9,122 nucleotides of DNA from Nitrospirales bacterium (GCA_029261305.1 JAJDBO010000054.1:1-9122), one strand, 5' to 3'. Shown: positions 1 to 6,716, numbered from the stretch's first letter. Notes: generated by a model not told the origin, from the sequence alone. Numbers and translations are program-made.

Positions 1-240
1 GTGGATTCATCGATTGTTGAGACTCTGCGCGAAAGAATGACCATGGGGTGTGTACACGTGTCTAACTCTTCTAGTTTTCAACCAGGACAAAAAGTTCGAA
101 TTCATGAGGGACCATTGCAAGGCTTTGAGGCGGTGTTTGAAAGTGAAATGAGTGATCGCCAACGAGTCACCTTGCTGTTAAAGACGGTCGCCTATCAAGC
201 TCGAGTCATTGTTCCGGTGACTCAAATCGCAACTCTCTAA
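1..240 (+). CDS. NusG-paralog (RfaH/UpxY/LoaP-like) transcription antiterminator, C-terminal part, cut by left edge
   Basis: This is the C-terminal end of a NusG-family elongation factor. The frame is open from base 1 to the stop at 238-240, giving 79 residues. The GTG at base 1 is probably an internal Val codon, because the N-terminal NGN domain that binds RNA polymerase is missing and should lie to the left. Residues 2-12 (DSSIVETLRER) resemble the linker before the KOW domain in RfaH-type proteins. The KOW domain begins at about residue 26 (FQPGQKVRI, then EGPLQGFEAVF) and ends in a strand-rich segment (VTLLLKTVAYQARVIVP). NusG paralogs of this kind accompany polysaccharide operons (RfaH, UpxY) or antibiotic operons (LoaP) and stop premature termination in long gene clusters. 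The gene sits directly upstream of an EPS-type cluster with an ops-like leader, which fits a cluster-specific antiterminator. General NusG is less likely, because it normally lies beside secE and ribosomal protein genes. The family is fairly certain; the specific role is inferred. Confidence 0.8.
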   Translation: MDSSIVETLRERMTMGCVHVSNSSSFQPGQKVRIHEGPLQGFEAVFESEMSDRQRVTLLLKTVAYQARVIVPVTQIATL

Positions 241-485
241 AAAATCATATTTGCGTCCAGGCTCGTTTAGCGAGGATGAACGGACCTAGGGGTGTGGTGT
301 TTTCCTGACGCAAGGATGAAGTCATCTTGTTCTGAGATTTCCAGTTATGCTCGCCAAAAAGTTTTCCGGTTCGTAAAGAACGTTAAGATACAGGAAATGG
401 AATCCGATGGTACAGATAACAAGTGTACAGTTCTTATAGAATCTCCCATTGATGAGGAGTGTATTAACCCTCTTCCTCATATTCT

Positions 486-521
486 TTGAGCCATTGGGGC
501 TCGGAGATTCTGATTTATGAT
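486..521 (+). promoter_or_regulatory. Weak sigma-70-type promoter candidate upstream of the ops-like leader
   Basis: Two overlapping matches are visible. One is TTGAGC (486-491), 17 bases, TCTGAT (509-514). The other is TTGGGG (494-499), 16 bases, TATGAT (516-521), whose -10 box matches the consensus at five of six positions. Either would start RNA around 521-528, about 50 bases before the ops-like motif, a sensible distance for a leader element. The -35 boxes are poor and AT-rich DNA gives such matches by chance, so this is only a candidate. Confidence 0.2.
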
Positions 522-523
522 GA

Positions 524-547
524 AATCACAATCATGGTTTTGTGATT
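524..547 (+). repeat. Perfect 8-bp inverted repeat with 8-base loop
   Basis: AATCACAA (524-531) is the exact reverse complement of TTGTGATT (540-547), with tcatggtt between. It could form an RNA hairpin at the start of the leader or be an operator for a dimeric regulator. It has no T tract after it, so it is not a simple terminator. The half-sites face the opposite way from a CRP site (TGTGA..TCACA), so CRP is not the reader. Confidence 0.5.
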
Positions 548-550
548 AGT

Positions 551-590
551 GGGAGCTGGTGATGCACCAGAATGGCGGCAGCTTGCCCAG
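551..590 (+). promoter_or_regulatory. JUMPstart/ops-like element in the EPS leader
   Basis: GGCGGCAGCTTGC at 574-586 matches the enterobacterial ops element GGCGGTAGCGTGC at 11 of 13 positions, differing at positions 6 (T to C) and 10 (G to T). The pause-type bases are kept: G at position 2, T at 11, G at 12. Three bases upstream lies a hairpin, CTGGTG (556-561) and CACCAG (565-570). In the classical JUMPstart sequence a CTGG..CCAG segment likewise directly precedes ops. In enterobacteria the ops pause in the non-template strand recruits RfaH to polymerase to transcribe long LPS and capsule operons. Here an RfaH-like gene ends about 330 bases upstream and polysaccharide genes begin about 175 bases downstream. 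Position 6 is, as I recall, a base read directly by E. coli RfaH, so the local factor would need a somewhat different specificity. The motif match is seen; the function is inferred. Confidence 0.5.
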
Positions 591-714
591 TGAATTTCAT
601 AAGCAGTAAATCTTCCTTATCCTGTGTTCATACGAGTTTCAACGTTAAAGTATTGACTCATCCCAAATTTCCGAGTCTGTTTTGATTTTGAAGAGTAGAA
701 AATTGTTACCCCTC

Positions 715-747
715 CCTAGCTGTGTATCTTCTTAGGTCATTTTTTTT
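715..747 (+). terminator. Weak hairpin plus T8 tract just before the first gene (possible attenuator)
   Basis: CCTAG (715-719) can pair with TTAGG (732-736) using four Watson-Crick pairs and one G-U pair around a 12-base loop. Eight T residues follow at 740-747. The stem is short and there are three bases between stem and T tract, so intrinsic termination would be inefficient. The place, after the ops-like motif and 14 bases before the first start codon, is where a leader attenuator overcome by an antiterminator would be expected. Confidence 0.2.
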
Positions 748-761
748 ATAGAACCTTGTGG

Positions 762-2489
762 ATGAAACGTTCTCTCTTAACATTATCTCGATCTTCCTAT
801 GATGTCGCGATTATTGGAGGGGGAATTTATGGCGCCAGTGTGGCTCGTGAGGCTGCGTCACGTGGGTTGAAGGTGGCCTTAGTCGAACAGGGGGACTTTG
901 GAAATGCGACTTCAGCCAATAGTCATAAAATCATTCATGGAGGGTTGCGGTATTTGCAACATGGAGACTTTCGAAGAATGAGGGAATCCATACGGGAGCG
1001 AAGTGCTTTTATGAGGATTGCCCCACATTTGGTTTTCCCTATGCCTTTTTTAATTCCACTCTATAAGAACAAAGGCAAAGGCAAAGGGATGTTTTTGGGA
1101 GCACTCACTTTAAATGACATCATTGGCTTTGACCGAAATAACAAATTGCCATTAGACAAACACCTTCCCAATGGGCATCTACTTTCAAAAGAAGAATGCA
1201 TCGAACGATGCCCATGTCTTGCGCATCCAGATCTGACGGGGGGGGCCATGTATTACGATAGCCAGATGTATAATCCCAACCGTTTCATCTTGGCGTTGTT
1301 GCATTCGGCCTGTTCAGAAGGGGCGGATGTGGCTAATTACGTTAGAGTTACTGGATTTCTTCGCAGGGGGAATGCCGTTACAGCTCTCTCGGTGATAGAT
1401 GAAACTACCTCTCAAAGATTTGAGATTGAAGCGTCTATGGTGGTGAATTGTGCAGGACCATGGGTCGCGTCGATCCTTAATTCCTGTGGGGTTCAAGAGC
1501 GCCACTCTGATTCAAGACTCACGAAGGCCATGGTTCTTGTCACCCGATCAATCATCGAAGGGGTGGGAGTAGGGTTTCCCAGTACGAAGACCTTTCAAGA
1601 TAAAGATGCTCTCATTGATAAAGGGTACCGTTACTTTTTTGCCACCCCATGGCGAGATTGTTCCCTTGTTGGAACTTTTCAACAATCCTTTGACGGCAAT
1701 CCCAACGATTGGAAAGTTGAAAGAACCGAGGTTGATTGGTTTCTTCGCCAAATCCAGGAGGCCTTTCCTGCTGCAGGTTTGATTACGAAAGATGTACGTT
1801 TTGTTTACGCAGGGCTTCTGCCACAAGAGGATGTGACGGCTCCAGGTAGGCACCCCTCGCAGGGTCAAGTGGTCAAACAGTTTCAAATCCGTGACCACGC
1901 GCAAGAGGATGGGATACACAATCTCTTCTCTGTGATGGGAGTGAAATATACAACGGCACGTGGGGTTGCAGAAGAAACGGTAAATAGGGTGGTCCAACGG
2001 ATGGGAAAATCTCATCAGAAAAGTCACACCAGGGAAAACCCAGTGGACGGCGGAGATATAGATAATTTTCCAAAATTTTTAGAACAGGCTGTCCAGGACG
2101 AATCCTTTCCAGTCTTGGAAAGTGCCCGGCATCAGTTGGTAAAAAACTATGGCACCAGATTCCAGAAAGTTTTGGATTATGGCAGACAGAATTCGTCATG
2201 GTGGGAGTCTCTGAGTACGGGAGGCAACGTGATTGGTGCGGAAGTTATTCACGGTATTCGTGAAGAAATGGCTCAACATGTGGACGATGTGGTCTTTCGC
2301 AGAACAGAACTCGGAACCGCAGGTTTCCCAGGCCAGCCGGCAATATCTCAAGTGGCGAATATGATGAGGCACGAATTAAATTGGAGTGCCCAAAGAACAT
2401 CAGAGGAATTACAGCGTGTGTCCTCAAGGTTTTCGAATGCTATCCCCGACTTTGAAGCAGCAATGGAGCCGGTATGCGCATTCTCGTAA
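762..2489 (+). CDS. GlpD-like FAD-dependent oxidoreductase (glycerol-3-phosphate dehydrogenase family)
   Basis: A flavoprotein of the DAO/GlpD family, 575 residues from ATG 762. A TTG six bases earlier (756) is also in frame; neither has a clear Shine-Dalgarno, and ATG is preferred. The Rossmann FAD motif GGGIYG is at residues 19-24, with Glu42 at the end of the second strand for ribose binding. The family signature follows (GNATSANSHKIIHGGLRYL, ending at 65). FPMPFLIPLY, GGAMYYDSQ and VNCAGPW are further family motifs. The C-terminal part (AEVIHGIREEMAQHVDDVV, then RRTELG) matches the GlpD C-terminal helical domain. Known members oxidise sn-glycerol-3-phosphate to dihydroxyacetone phosphate and pass electrons to quinone at the inner membrane. 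Two departures stand out: the usual GVRPL motif reads AGLLP (350-354), losing its Arg, and GGKLTTYR reads GVKYTTAR (393-400). No glpF, glpK or glpR neighbours are present, and the next gene is a glycosyltransferase overlapping by 16 bases. A role on a glycan-related substrate is therefore possible. Family sure, substrate unsure. Confidence 0.88.
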   Translation: MKRSLLTLSRSSYDVAIIGGGIYGASVAREAASRGLKVALVEQGDFGNATSANSHKIIHGGLRYLQHGDFRRMRESIRERSAFMRIAPHLVFPMPFLIPLYKNKGKGKGMFLGALTLNDIIGFDRNNKLPLDKHLPNGHLLSKEECIERCPCLAHPDLTGGAMYYDSQMYNPNRFILALLHSACSEGADVANYVRVTGFLRRGNAVTALSVIDETTSQRFEIEASMVVNCAGPWVASILNSCGVQERHSDSRLTKAMVLVTRSIIEGVGVGFPSTKTFQDKDALIDKGYRYFFATPWRDCSLVGTFQQSFDGNPNDWKVERTEVDWFLRQIQEAFPAAGLITKDVRFVYAGLLPQEDVTAPGRHPSQGQVVKQFQIRDHAQEDGIHNLFSVMGVKYTTARGVAEETVNRVVQRMGKSHQKSHTRENPVDGGDIDNFPKFLEQAVQDESFPVLESARHQLVKNYGTRFQKVLDYGRQNSSWWESLSTGGNVIGAEVIHGIREEMAQHVDDVVFRRTELGTAGFPGQPAISQVANMMRHELNWSAQRTSEELQRVSSRFSNAIPDFEAAMEPVCAFS

Positions 2490-3652
2490 TTGCCCCTACA
2501 CCATTTTTTGCTGATCGGGGATGTCATGTTCGGATTCTAGGAGAGATCCAGGCGTTACAAGAACTTGGTCATGAAATCAAGTTGTGTACGTACCATTTGG
2601 GGAACGACATCGATGGGATTGATTCAATCCGTACTGCAAACATGCCCTGGTATCAAAAGCTATCCGCAGGCCCGTCCGTCCATAAGATTTATATCGATGC
2701 GCTGTTGCTTGCCAAGGTGGCGTCTACTTGCCGAACCTTTCGTCCTGATGTGCTTCATGCCCATCTACACGAGGGGATTACCATAGGGAAAGTCGTGAGT
2801 AAATGGTATGGCATACCCATGGTGGCGGATTTGCAGGGAAGCTTAACGGAGGAGATCCTTGATCACAAATTTATTCCACCGTGGGGGTGGTTAGTTGGGA
2901 TGGTGAGATGGATTGAGAAGAAAGTGAACGAAATGCCCGTTCATTTGATTGCCAGTTCAACTCCAACAGCAACTCTTGTGAAAAAGAAGTTTGGTATTGA
3001 CGAATCCAGGATTACTGCACTTGGGGATGGGGTAGATTTGAAGGTGTTCTCACGTCAAGAAAAAGATCCTGTCCTAATGAAGCAGTTGGGCATTTCAATA
3101 AATGATCCAGTTGTCGTGTTTATTGGCGTCCTCACGTCGTACCAGGGAATCGATTTGTTGCTGGAGGCCATTCCCAAAGTTCTTGCGCAGCTTCCCAATA
3201 CCAAATTCTTGTGCGTGGGATTTCCGGAAGACGCCTATAAGGAGAAAGCCAAACATTTAGGGTTAGAGGCATCAGCTTTATTCCCTGGGAAAATTCCTTA
3301 TGCGGAAGCGGCGCGCTATTTGTCGTTAGGGCATGTGGCTATCTCTCCCAAAATATCTTCTACAGAGGCCAATCTTAAATTGTTTGGATATATGGCGATG
3401 GGACTGCCAACGGTGGTCTTCGATAATCCCATTAATAGAGAAATTTTAGAAGACTTAGGGGTGTATGCTCAGAATGGAAATGTTCAATCTCTGGCCGAGT
3501 CTTTGGTCCGGGTATTGGGGGATGAAAATCTGAGGAAACAATTAGGAACCCAAAGTCATCAAAAAGCGGTGGATTGCTATTCCTGGAGAGCGGTTGGAGA
3601 GCAATTGGCCAATCTGTATGCCCAGGTCATTCGGGATAAAGAAATTTCTTGA
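2474..3652 (+). CDS. GT4-family glycosyltransferase (GT-B fold)
   Basis: A 392-residue retaining-type glycosyltransferase, the usual length for GT4. The N-terminal acceptor domain begins MRILVIAPTPFFADRGCHVR, with the Gly-containing loop typical of GT-B enzymes, and continues through FRPDVLHAHLHEG (about residues 90-102). The C-terminal nucleotide-sugar domain starts near residue 205 (VVVFIGVLTSYQGIDLLLEA) and ends with the STEANLKLF..YMAMGLPTVVFD..INREIL region. In that region the Glu usually found in LFEYMA is Gly305 (LFGYMA), so half of the usual EX7E-like acidic pair is missing. There is no signal peptide or membrane helix, so it should be a cytoplasmic or peripheral inner-membrane enzyme. 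The start ATG lies inside the end of the GlpD-like gene (16-base overlap), with GGAG at 2465-2468 five bases upstream, which suggests translational coupling. Sugar donor and acceptor cannot be read from sequence. Confidence 0.9.
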   Translation: MRILVIAPTPFFADRGCHVRILGEIQALQELGHEIKLCTYHLGNDIDGIDSIRTANMPWYQKLSAGPSVHKIYIDALLLAKVASTCRTFRPDVLHAHLHEGITIGKVVSKWYGIPMVADLQGSLTEEILDHKFIPPWGWLVGMVRWIEKKVNEMPVHLIASSTPTATLVKKKFGIDESRITALGDGVDLKVFSRQEKDPVLMKQLGISINDPVVVFIGVLTSYQGIDLLLEAIPKVLAQLPNTKFLCVGFPEDAYKEKAKHLGLEASALFPGKIPYAEAARYLSLGHVAISPKISSTEANLKLFGYMAMGLPTVVFDNPINREILEDLGVYAQNGNVQSLAESLVRVLGDENLRKQLGTQSHQKAVDCYSWRAVGEQLANLYAQVIRDKEIS

Positions 3653-3671
3653 AGGTAGAAAGGATGGAGTC

Positions 3672-4685
3672 ATGAAGAAAAAAGCACTTGTAACCGGTGG
3701 CGCAGGATTTATTGGCTCTCATGTTACGGATGAACTAATTGCACGAGGTTGCGATGTCGTCGTCCTGGACGACCTAAGTGGGGGATTTATTGAAAATGTC
3801 CCGGAACAGGCCACCTTTGTAAACGGCACAATTTTGGATGAAAAATTAATCACCGCATTGTTTGAAGAGCATCGATTTAACCTGATATACCACCTAGCCG
3901 CCTATGCTGCCGAGGGGTTAAGTCATTTCATTAAGAGATTTAACTACAATAATAATTTGATCGGGAGCGTGAATTTAGTGAATGCGGCCGTGAATTATGA
4001 GGTTGAGTGTTTTGTGTTTACCTCTTCGATTGCGGTCTATGGGAAAAATCAATTGCCCATGACTGAGGACATGATTCCGTTACCAGAAGATTCCTATGGC
4101 ATTGCGAAGTTAGCGGTTGAGCAGGAATTGAAGGTCAGCCATGAGATGTTTGGTTTAGACTATGTGGTATTTCGTCCGCACAATGTATTTGGCCCACGAC
4201 AAAATATTGGAGATCGGTATCGTAATGTGGTCGGAATCTTTATGAATCAAATTATGCAAGATCAACCCATGACGATCTTTGGTGATGGAGAGCAGAGTCG
4301 AGCATTTACTTCCATTGAGGACGTGGCTCCGATTATTGCGGATTCACCTTTTAACCCCAAGGCCTTGAATGAAGTGTTCAATATCGGCGCGGATACACCT
4401 TATTCTGTGAATCATTTGGCGCAGGTGGTGAACTCGGTCATGGGGGGTACGGGAAGCATCAAATATCTCGATGCACGGAATGAAGTGCAGCATGCATTCT
4501 CTAGTCATGCTAAGCTTGAAAATGTTTTTGGATGCCCTGCCAAAATGTCTCTTGAGGAAGGTGTGAAGCAAATGGCAGTATGGGCGCAAGAAGTCGGTGC
4601 CAAAAAGAGTCAATTGTTTGGGGCCGTAGAAATCATGAAGAATATGCCCCAGAGCTGGAAACAAGAGTTGCTTCAACTTACTTAA
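3672..4685 (+). CDS. NAD-dependent epimerase, UDP-glucose 4-epimerase-like extended SDR
   Basis: An extended short-chain dehydrogenase of 337 residues from ATG 3672. An in-frame ATG at 3594 would overlap the glycosyltransferase gene and add 26 unconserved residues. ATG 3672 is preferred because GGAG (3666-3669) precedes it and [17 protein letters not shown] is the normal N-terminus. The NAD-binding GGAGFIG motif is followed by [10 protein letters not shown], with an acidic residue after the second strand as in NAD enzymes. Catalytic residues are Ser118/Ser119 (TSSIAVYG), Tyr142 and Lys146 (YGIAK). [10 protein letters not shown] and [16 protein letters not shown] are typical of the sugar-nucleotide-binding C-terminal half. 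Members interconvert UDP-glucose and UDP-galactose or related NDP-sugars in the cytoplasm. The gene starts 19 bases after the glycosyltransferase stop and ends 19 bases before the next SDR, so co-transcription is likely. The exact sugar is uncertain; UDP-glucuronate or UDP-N-acetylhexosamine epimerase are alternatives. Confidence 0.87.
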   Translation: MKKKALVTGGAGFIGSHVTDELIARGCDVVVLDDLSGGFIENVPEQATFVNGTILDEKLITALFEEHRFNLIYHLAAYAAEGLSHFIKRFNYNNNLIGSVNLVNAAVNYEVECFVFTSSIAVYGKNQLPMTEDMIPLPEDSYGIAKLAVEQELKVSHEMFGLDYVVFRPHNVFGPRQNIGDRYRNVVGIFMNQIMQDQPMTIFGDGEQSRAFTSIEDVAPIIADSPFNPKALNEVFNIGADTPYSVNHLAQVVNSVMGGTGSIKYLDARNEVQHAFSSHAKLENVFGCPAKMSLEEGVKQMAVWAQEVGAKKSQLFGAVEIMKNMPQSWKQELLQLT

Positions 4686-4704
4686 ATCTTCGGAAAATTG
4701 GAAA

Positions 4705-5664
4705 ATGAAAAACACAGAAAATAGACGGATTTTAGTGACTGGTGGTGCGGGATTTTTAGGATCCCACCTTTGCGAGAAATTGCTGGAACGCGGACACGAA
4801 GTGCTGTGTGTGGATAACTTTTATACTGGGCGTCGGGCCAATGTGTCACACCTACTGAAGCATCCACTGTTTGAGATCCAGCGACATGATATTTCATTTC
4901 CGTTGTATGTGGAGGTAGATGAAATCTATAACCTGGCATGTCCAGCCTCACCAGTGCACTATCAATCCGATCCGGTTCAAACGACTAAAACCTCTGTTCA
5001 TGGGGCAATTAACATGTTGGGTCTGGCCAAACGAGTGAAGGCCAAATTTTTACAAGCCTCAACGAGTGAAGTGTATGGCGATCCCTCGGTTCACCCTCAA
5101 CCAGAATCCTACTGGGGAAACGTGAACCCTATAGGCATGCGGTCGTGTTATGACGAGGGAAAGCGATGTGCCGAGACCTTGTGTTTTGATTATCACCGCC
5201 AGTGTCAGGTGGAAATCAAAGTGGCGAGAATTTTTAACACGTTTGGTCCGCGCATGCATCCTAACGATGGGCGGGTGGTGAGCAATTTTATATTGCAAGC
5301 CCTCCAGAATGAACCGATAACAGTGTATGGGGAGGGGAGCCAAACCCGGAGTTTTTGCTATGTTGATGATCTCATTGAGGGATTGATGAGGTTGATGGAA
5401 ACGGGATGCGAAGTCACTGGGCCTATTAATTTGGGGAACCCATCCGAATTTTCAGTTAAAGAGCTTGCCCTCATGGTGACGAAGCTGACGGGATCAAAAT
5501 CAAAAATTGTATATGAACCCCTTCCTCAAGATGACCCAACTCAGCGAAGACCTGATATTACCTTGGCGCAATCGATATTGGGGTGGAAGCCTCAGGTCGA
5601 TACGGAAGAAGGGTTAGTCAAAACGATTGAGTATTATCGGGGCATGCTCTCTCAATTATCTTGA
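4705..5664 (+). CDS. uxs: UDP-glucuronate decarboxylase (UDP-xylose synthase)
   Basis: A 319-residue extended SDR closely resembling bacterial UXS enzymes, which convert UDP-glucuronate to UDP-xylose and CO2 through a 4-keto intermediate using bound NAD. GGAGFLG (residues 13-19) is the cofactor loop, and [12 protein letters not shown] follows the second strand. [11 protein letters not shown] is a UXS signature. TSEVYGDP (Thr120, Ser121, Glu122) includes the acidic residue expected for the decarboxylase branch. YWGNVNPIG and RSCYDEGKR supply Tyr149 and Lys153. [20 protein letters not shown] and [13 protein letters not shown] complete the family pattern. The enzyme is soluble, with no N-terminal membrane extension. 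Only a weak GGAA (4700-4703) lies directly before the ATG, with another GGAA at 4692-4695. No UDP-glucose dehydrogenase is in the window, so UDP-glucuronate must come from a gene elsewhere. The product points to a xylose, or pentose derived from it, in the glycan. Family assignment is strong. Confidence 0.93.
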   Translation: MKNTENRRILVTGGAGFLGSHLCEKLLERGHEVLCVDNFYTGRRANVSHLLKHPLFEIQRHDISFPLYVEVDEIYNLACPASPVHYQSDPVQTTKTSVHGAINMLGLAKRVKAKFLQASTSEVYGDPSVHPQPESYWGNVNPIGMRSCYDEGKRCAETLCFDYHRQCQVEIKVARIFNTFGPRMHPNDGRVVSNFILQALQNEPITVYGEGSQTRSFCYVDDLIEGLMRLMETGCEVTGPINLGNPSEFSVKELALMVTKLTGSKSKIVYEPLPQDDPTQRRPDITLAQSILGWKPQVDTEEGLVKTIEYYRGMLSQLS

Positions 5665-5732
5665 AACATCAATGATCTATTTCAGCTTAGGTCAAGTGGT
5701 TTTCTCAATTTAGATTTGTGGAAGGTACGACT

Positions 5733-6716
5733 ATGCGAATCCTTGTCACGGGCGGAACTGGTTTCACCGGCAGTCATCTAGTCAGACGTTTATTGTCAAA
5801 AGGCCATGAAGTTTTGGTGCTAGATTATCAAAAAGGCCTGTTTTATGACGAACTCAAGAGTAAAGGGGCGCAGATCGAATTAGGCGGGATTCTCCAGCGG
5901 GACCTGGTTGATCGAATGGTGAAAGACTGCGAGGTGGTTCAACACGTGGCTGCGGCTTTTCGTCAGTTGAATGTTCCTGACCAACATTATTGGGATGTCA
6001 ATGTTGAAGGAACACGATATCTATTGGATGCAGCCCTCCGATATAAAGTTCGCAAGTTTGTCTATTGTAGTACGCAGGGTGTCCATGGACATATTTCGAA
6101 CCCTCCCGGAAACGAACTCTCACCTATTGCCCCAGAAGATTATTATCAATTAACAAAATACGAAGGGGAAAAGGTTGTCGAACAATATGTTAAAGAGGGC
6201 CTTGATGCAGTGACTCTTCGTCCGACGGCCATTTACGGCCCTGGTGATCCTGGAAGATTTCAAATGCTATTTCGCATGGTCAAGAATGGAACATTTTTAA
6301 TGTTTGGGGATGGTTCAACTTTTTACCACCCAGTCTATATTGACAATTTAGTGGATGCGATGGAATTGGCTTCCGAAAAAGATGGGCTGCAAGGAGAGGC
6401 GTATATTATCGCGGATGAACATTATTATTCGTTAAATGATCTAGTAGGCCATGTCGCCAAGGCTTTGAATCAGGATGTCAAGATTCGACACCTTCCCTTT
6501 CGCCCATTGTGGTTAGCGGCATTCGGGTGTGAATTGATATGTAAACCTTTGCGAATTACTCCCCCGATATTCCGACGCCGGGTTGATTGGTTCCGGCAAG
6601 TCAGAGCATTTGATATTGGAAAAGCCAAAAGAGACCTTGGGTATCAACCTCGAGTGGGTATCCAGGAAGGCTTAACACAGACGGGTAAGTGGTTATTGGC
6701 CGAAGGGCGTATTTAA
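5733..6716 (+). CDS. NAD(P)-dependent epimerase/dehydratase, extended or 3beta-HSD-like SDR
   Basis: A 327-residue Rossmann enzyme. The start is taken at ATG 5733 because GGAAGG (5720-5725) sits seven bases upstream and MRILVTGGTGFTGSHL is the normal N-terminus. An in-frame GTG at 5718 would add five residues and include the ribosome binding site. The cofactor motif GGTGFTG is at residues 7-13. The active-site strand reads YCSTQGVHG (Ser113, Thr114), with His118 where many sugar epimerases have Tyr. Tyr138 and Lys142 (YQLTK) form the YxxxK pair. RPTAIYGPGDPGR and HPVYIDNLVDAM are conserved in the family. A hydrophobic stretch near residues 258-270 (LWLAAFGCELICK) and the later RRRVDWFRQVRAFDI resemble the C-terminal part of 3beta-hydroxysteroid dehydrogenase-like and dihydroflavonol-reductase-like SDRs. 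The substrate is not evident; an NDP-sugar is likely from context. It follows the decarboxylase after 68 bases and ends the first tight gene run. Confidence 0.82.
   Translation: MRILVTGGTGFTGSHLVRRLLSKGHEVLVLDYQKGLFYDELKSKGAQIELGGILQRDLVDRMVKDCEVVQHVAAAFRQLNVPDQHYWDVNVEGTRYLLDAALRYKVRKFVYCSTQGVHGHISNPPGNELSPIAPEDYYQLTKYEGEKVVEQYVKEGLDAVTLRPTAIYGPGDPGRFQMLFRMVKNGTFLMFGDGSTFYHPVYIDNLVDAMELASEKDGLQGEAYIIADEHYYSLNDLVGHVAKALNQDVKIRHLPFRPLWLAAFGCELICKPLRITPPIFRRRVDWFRQVRAFDIGKAKRDLGYQPRVGIQEGLTQTGKWLLAEGRI

Larger units (their letters stand above)
241..761 (+). other. Long non-coding leader between the antiterminator gene and the first biosynthetic gene
   Basis: About 520 bases carry no recognisable protein gene. 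The only open frame of note (292-489) has no ribosome binding site and no familiar sequence. The right half is rich in structure: an inverted repeat at 524-547, a CTGG..CCAG hairpin followed by an ops-like motif at 556-586, and a T8 tract at 740-747 close to the first start codon. Promoter matches are all weak; the better ones are near 486-521 and TTGTTA-N16-TATCTT at 703-730. The length and arrangement fit a 5' leader for an antitermination factor, but transcription starts cannot be fixed from sequence alone. Confidence 0.6.

Noticed and set aside
292..489. Small open frame of 65 codons (GTG 292, or ATG 316) in the leader
   Set aside because: It has no clear ribosome binding site, no recognisable domain or signal peptide, and an unremarkable composition. 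It lies in a region better explained as leader. A leader peptide is conceivable but unsupported.
524..547. CRP/FNR-type binding site
   Set aside because: The half-sites read TCACA..TGTGA, the reverse of CRP order, and FNR's TTGAT-N4-ATCAA is absent.
573..586. Sigma-54 promoter (TGG..TTGC) at the ops-like motif
   Set aside because: The spacing between the GG and GC pairs is 9 bases, while sigma-54 needs 10, and one-base changes in spacing normally abolish activity. The ops reading fits better.
653..681. TTGACT as a -35 box for the GlpD-like gene
   Set aside because: At 17-18 bases downstream only TCTGTT or CTGTTT is found, a poor -10 box.
1071..1088. Triple AAAGGC-type hexamer repeat encoding KGKGKG in the GlpD-like gene
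   Set aside because: Three imperfect units in a surface loop; slippage would keep the frame, and there is no sign of functional importance.
1548..2199. Overlapping reverse-strand open frames within the GlpD-like gene
   Set aside because: They are shadows of a well-conserved + strand gene, with no ribosome binding sites or recognisable protein features.
3594..3671. Upstream start for the epimerase gene
   Set aside because: It would add 26 unconserved residues overlapping the glycosyltransferase frame. ATG 3672 has GGAG just upstream and gives the normal Rossmann N-terminus.
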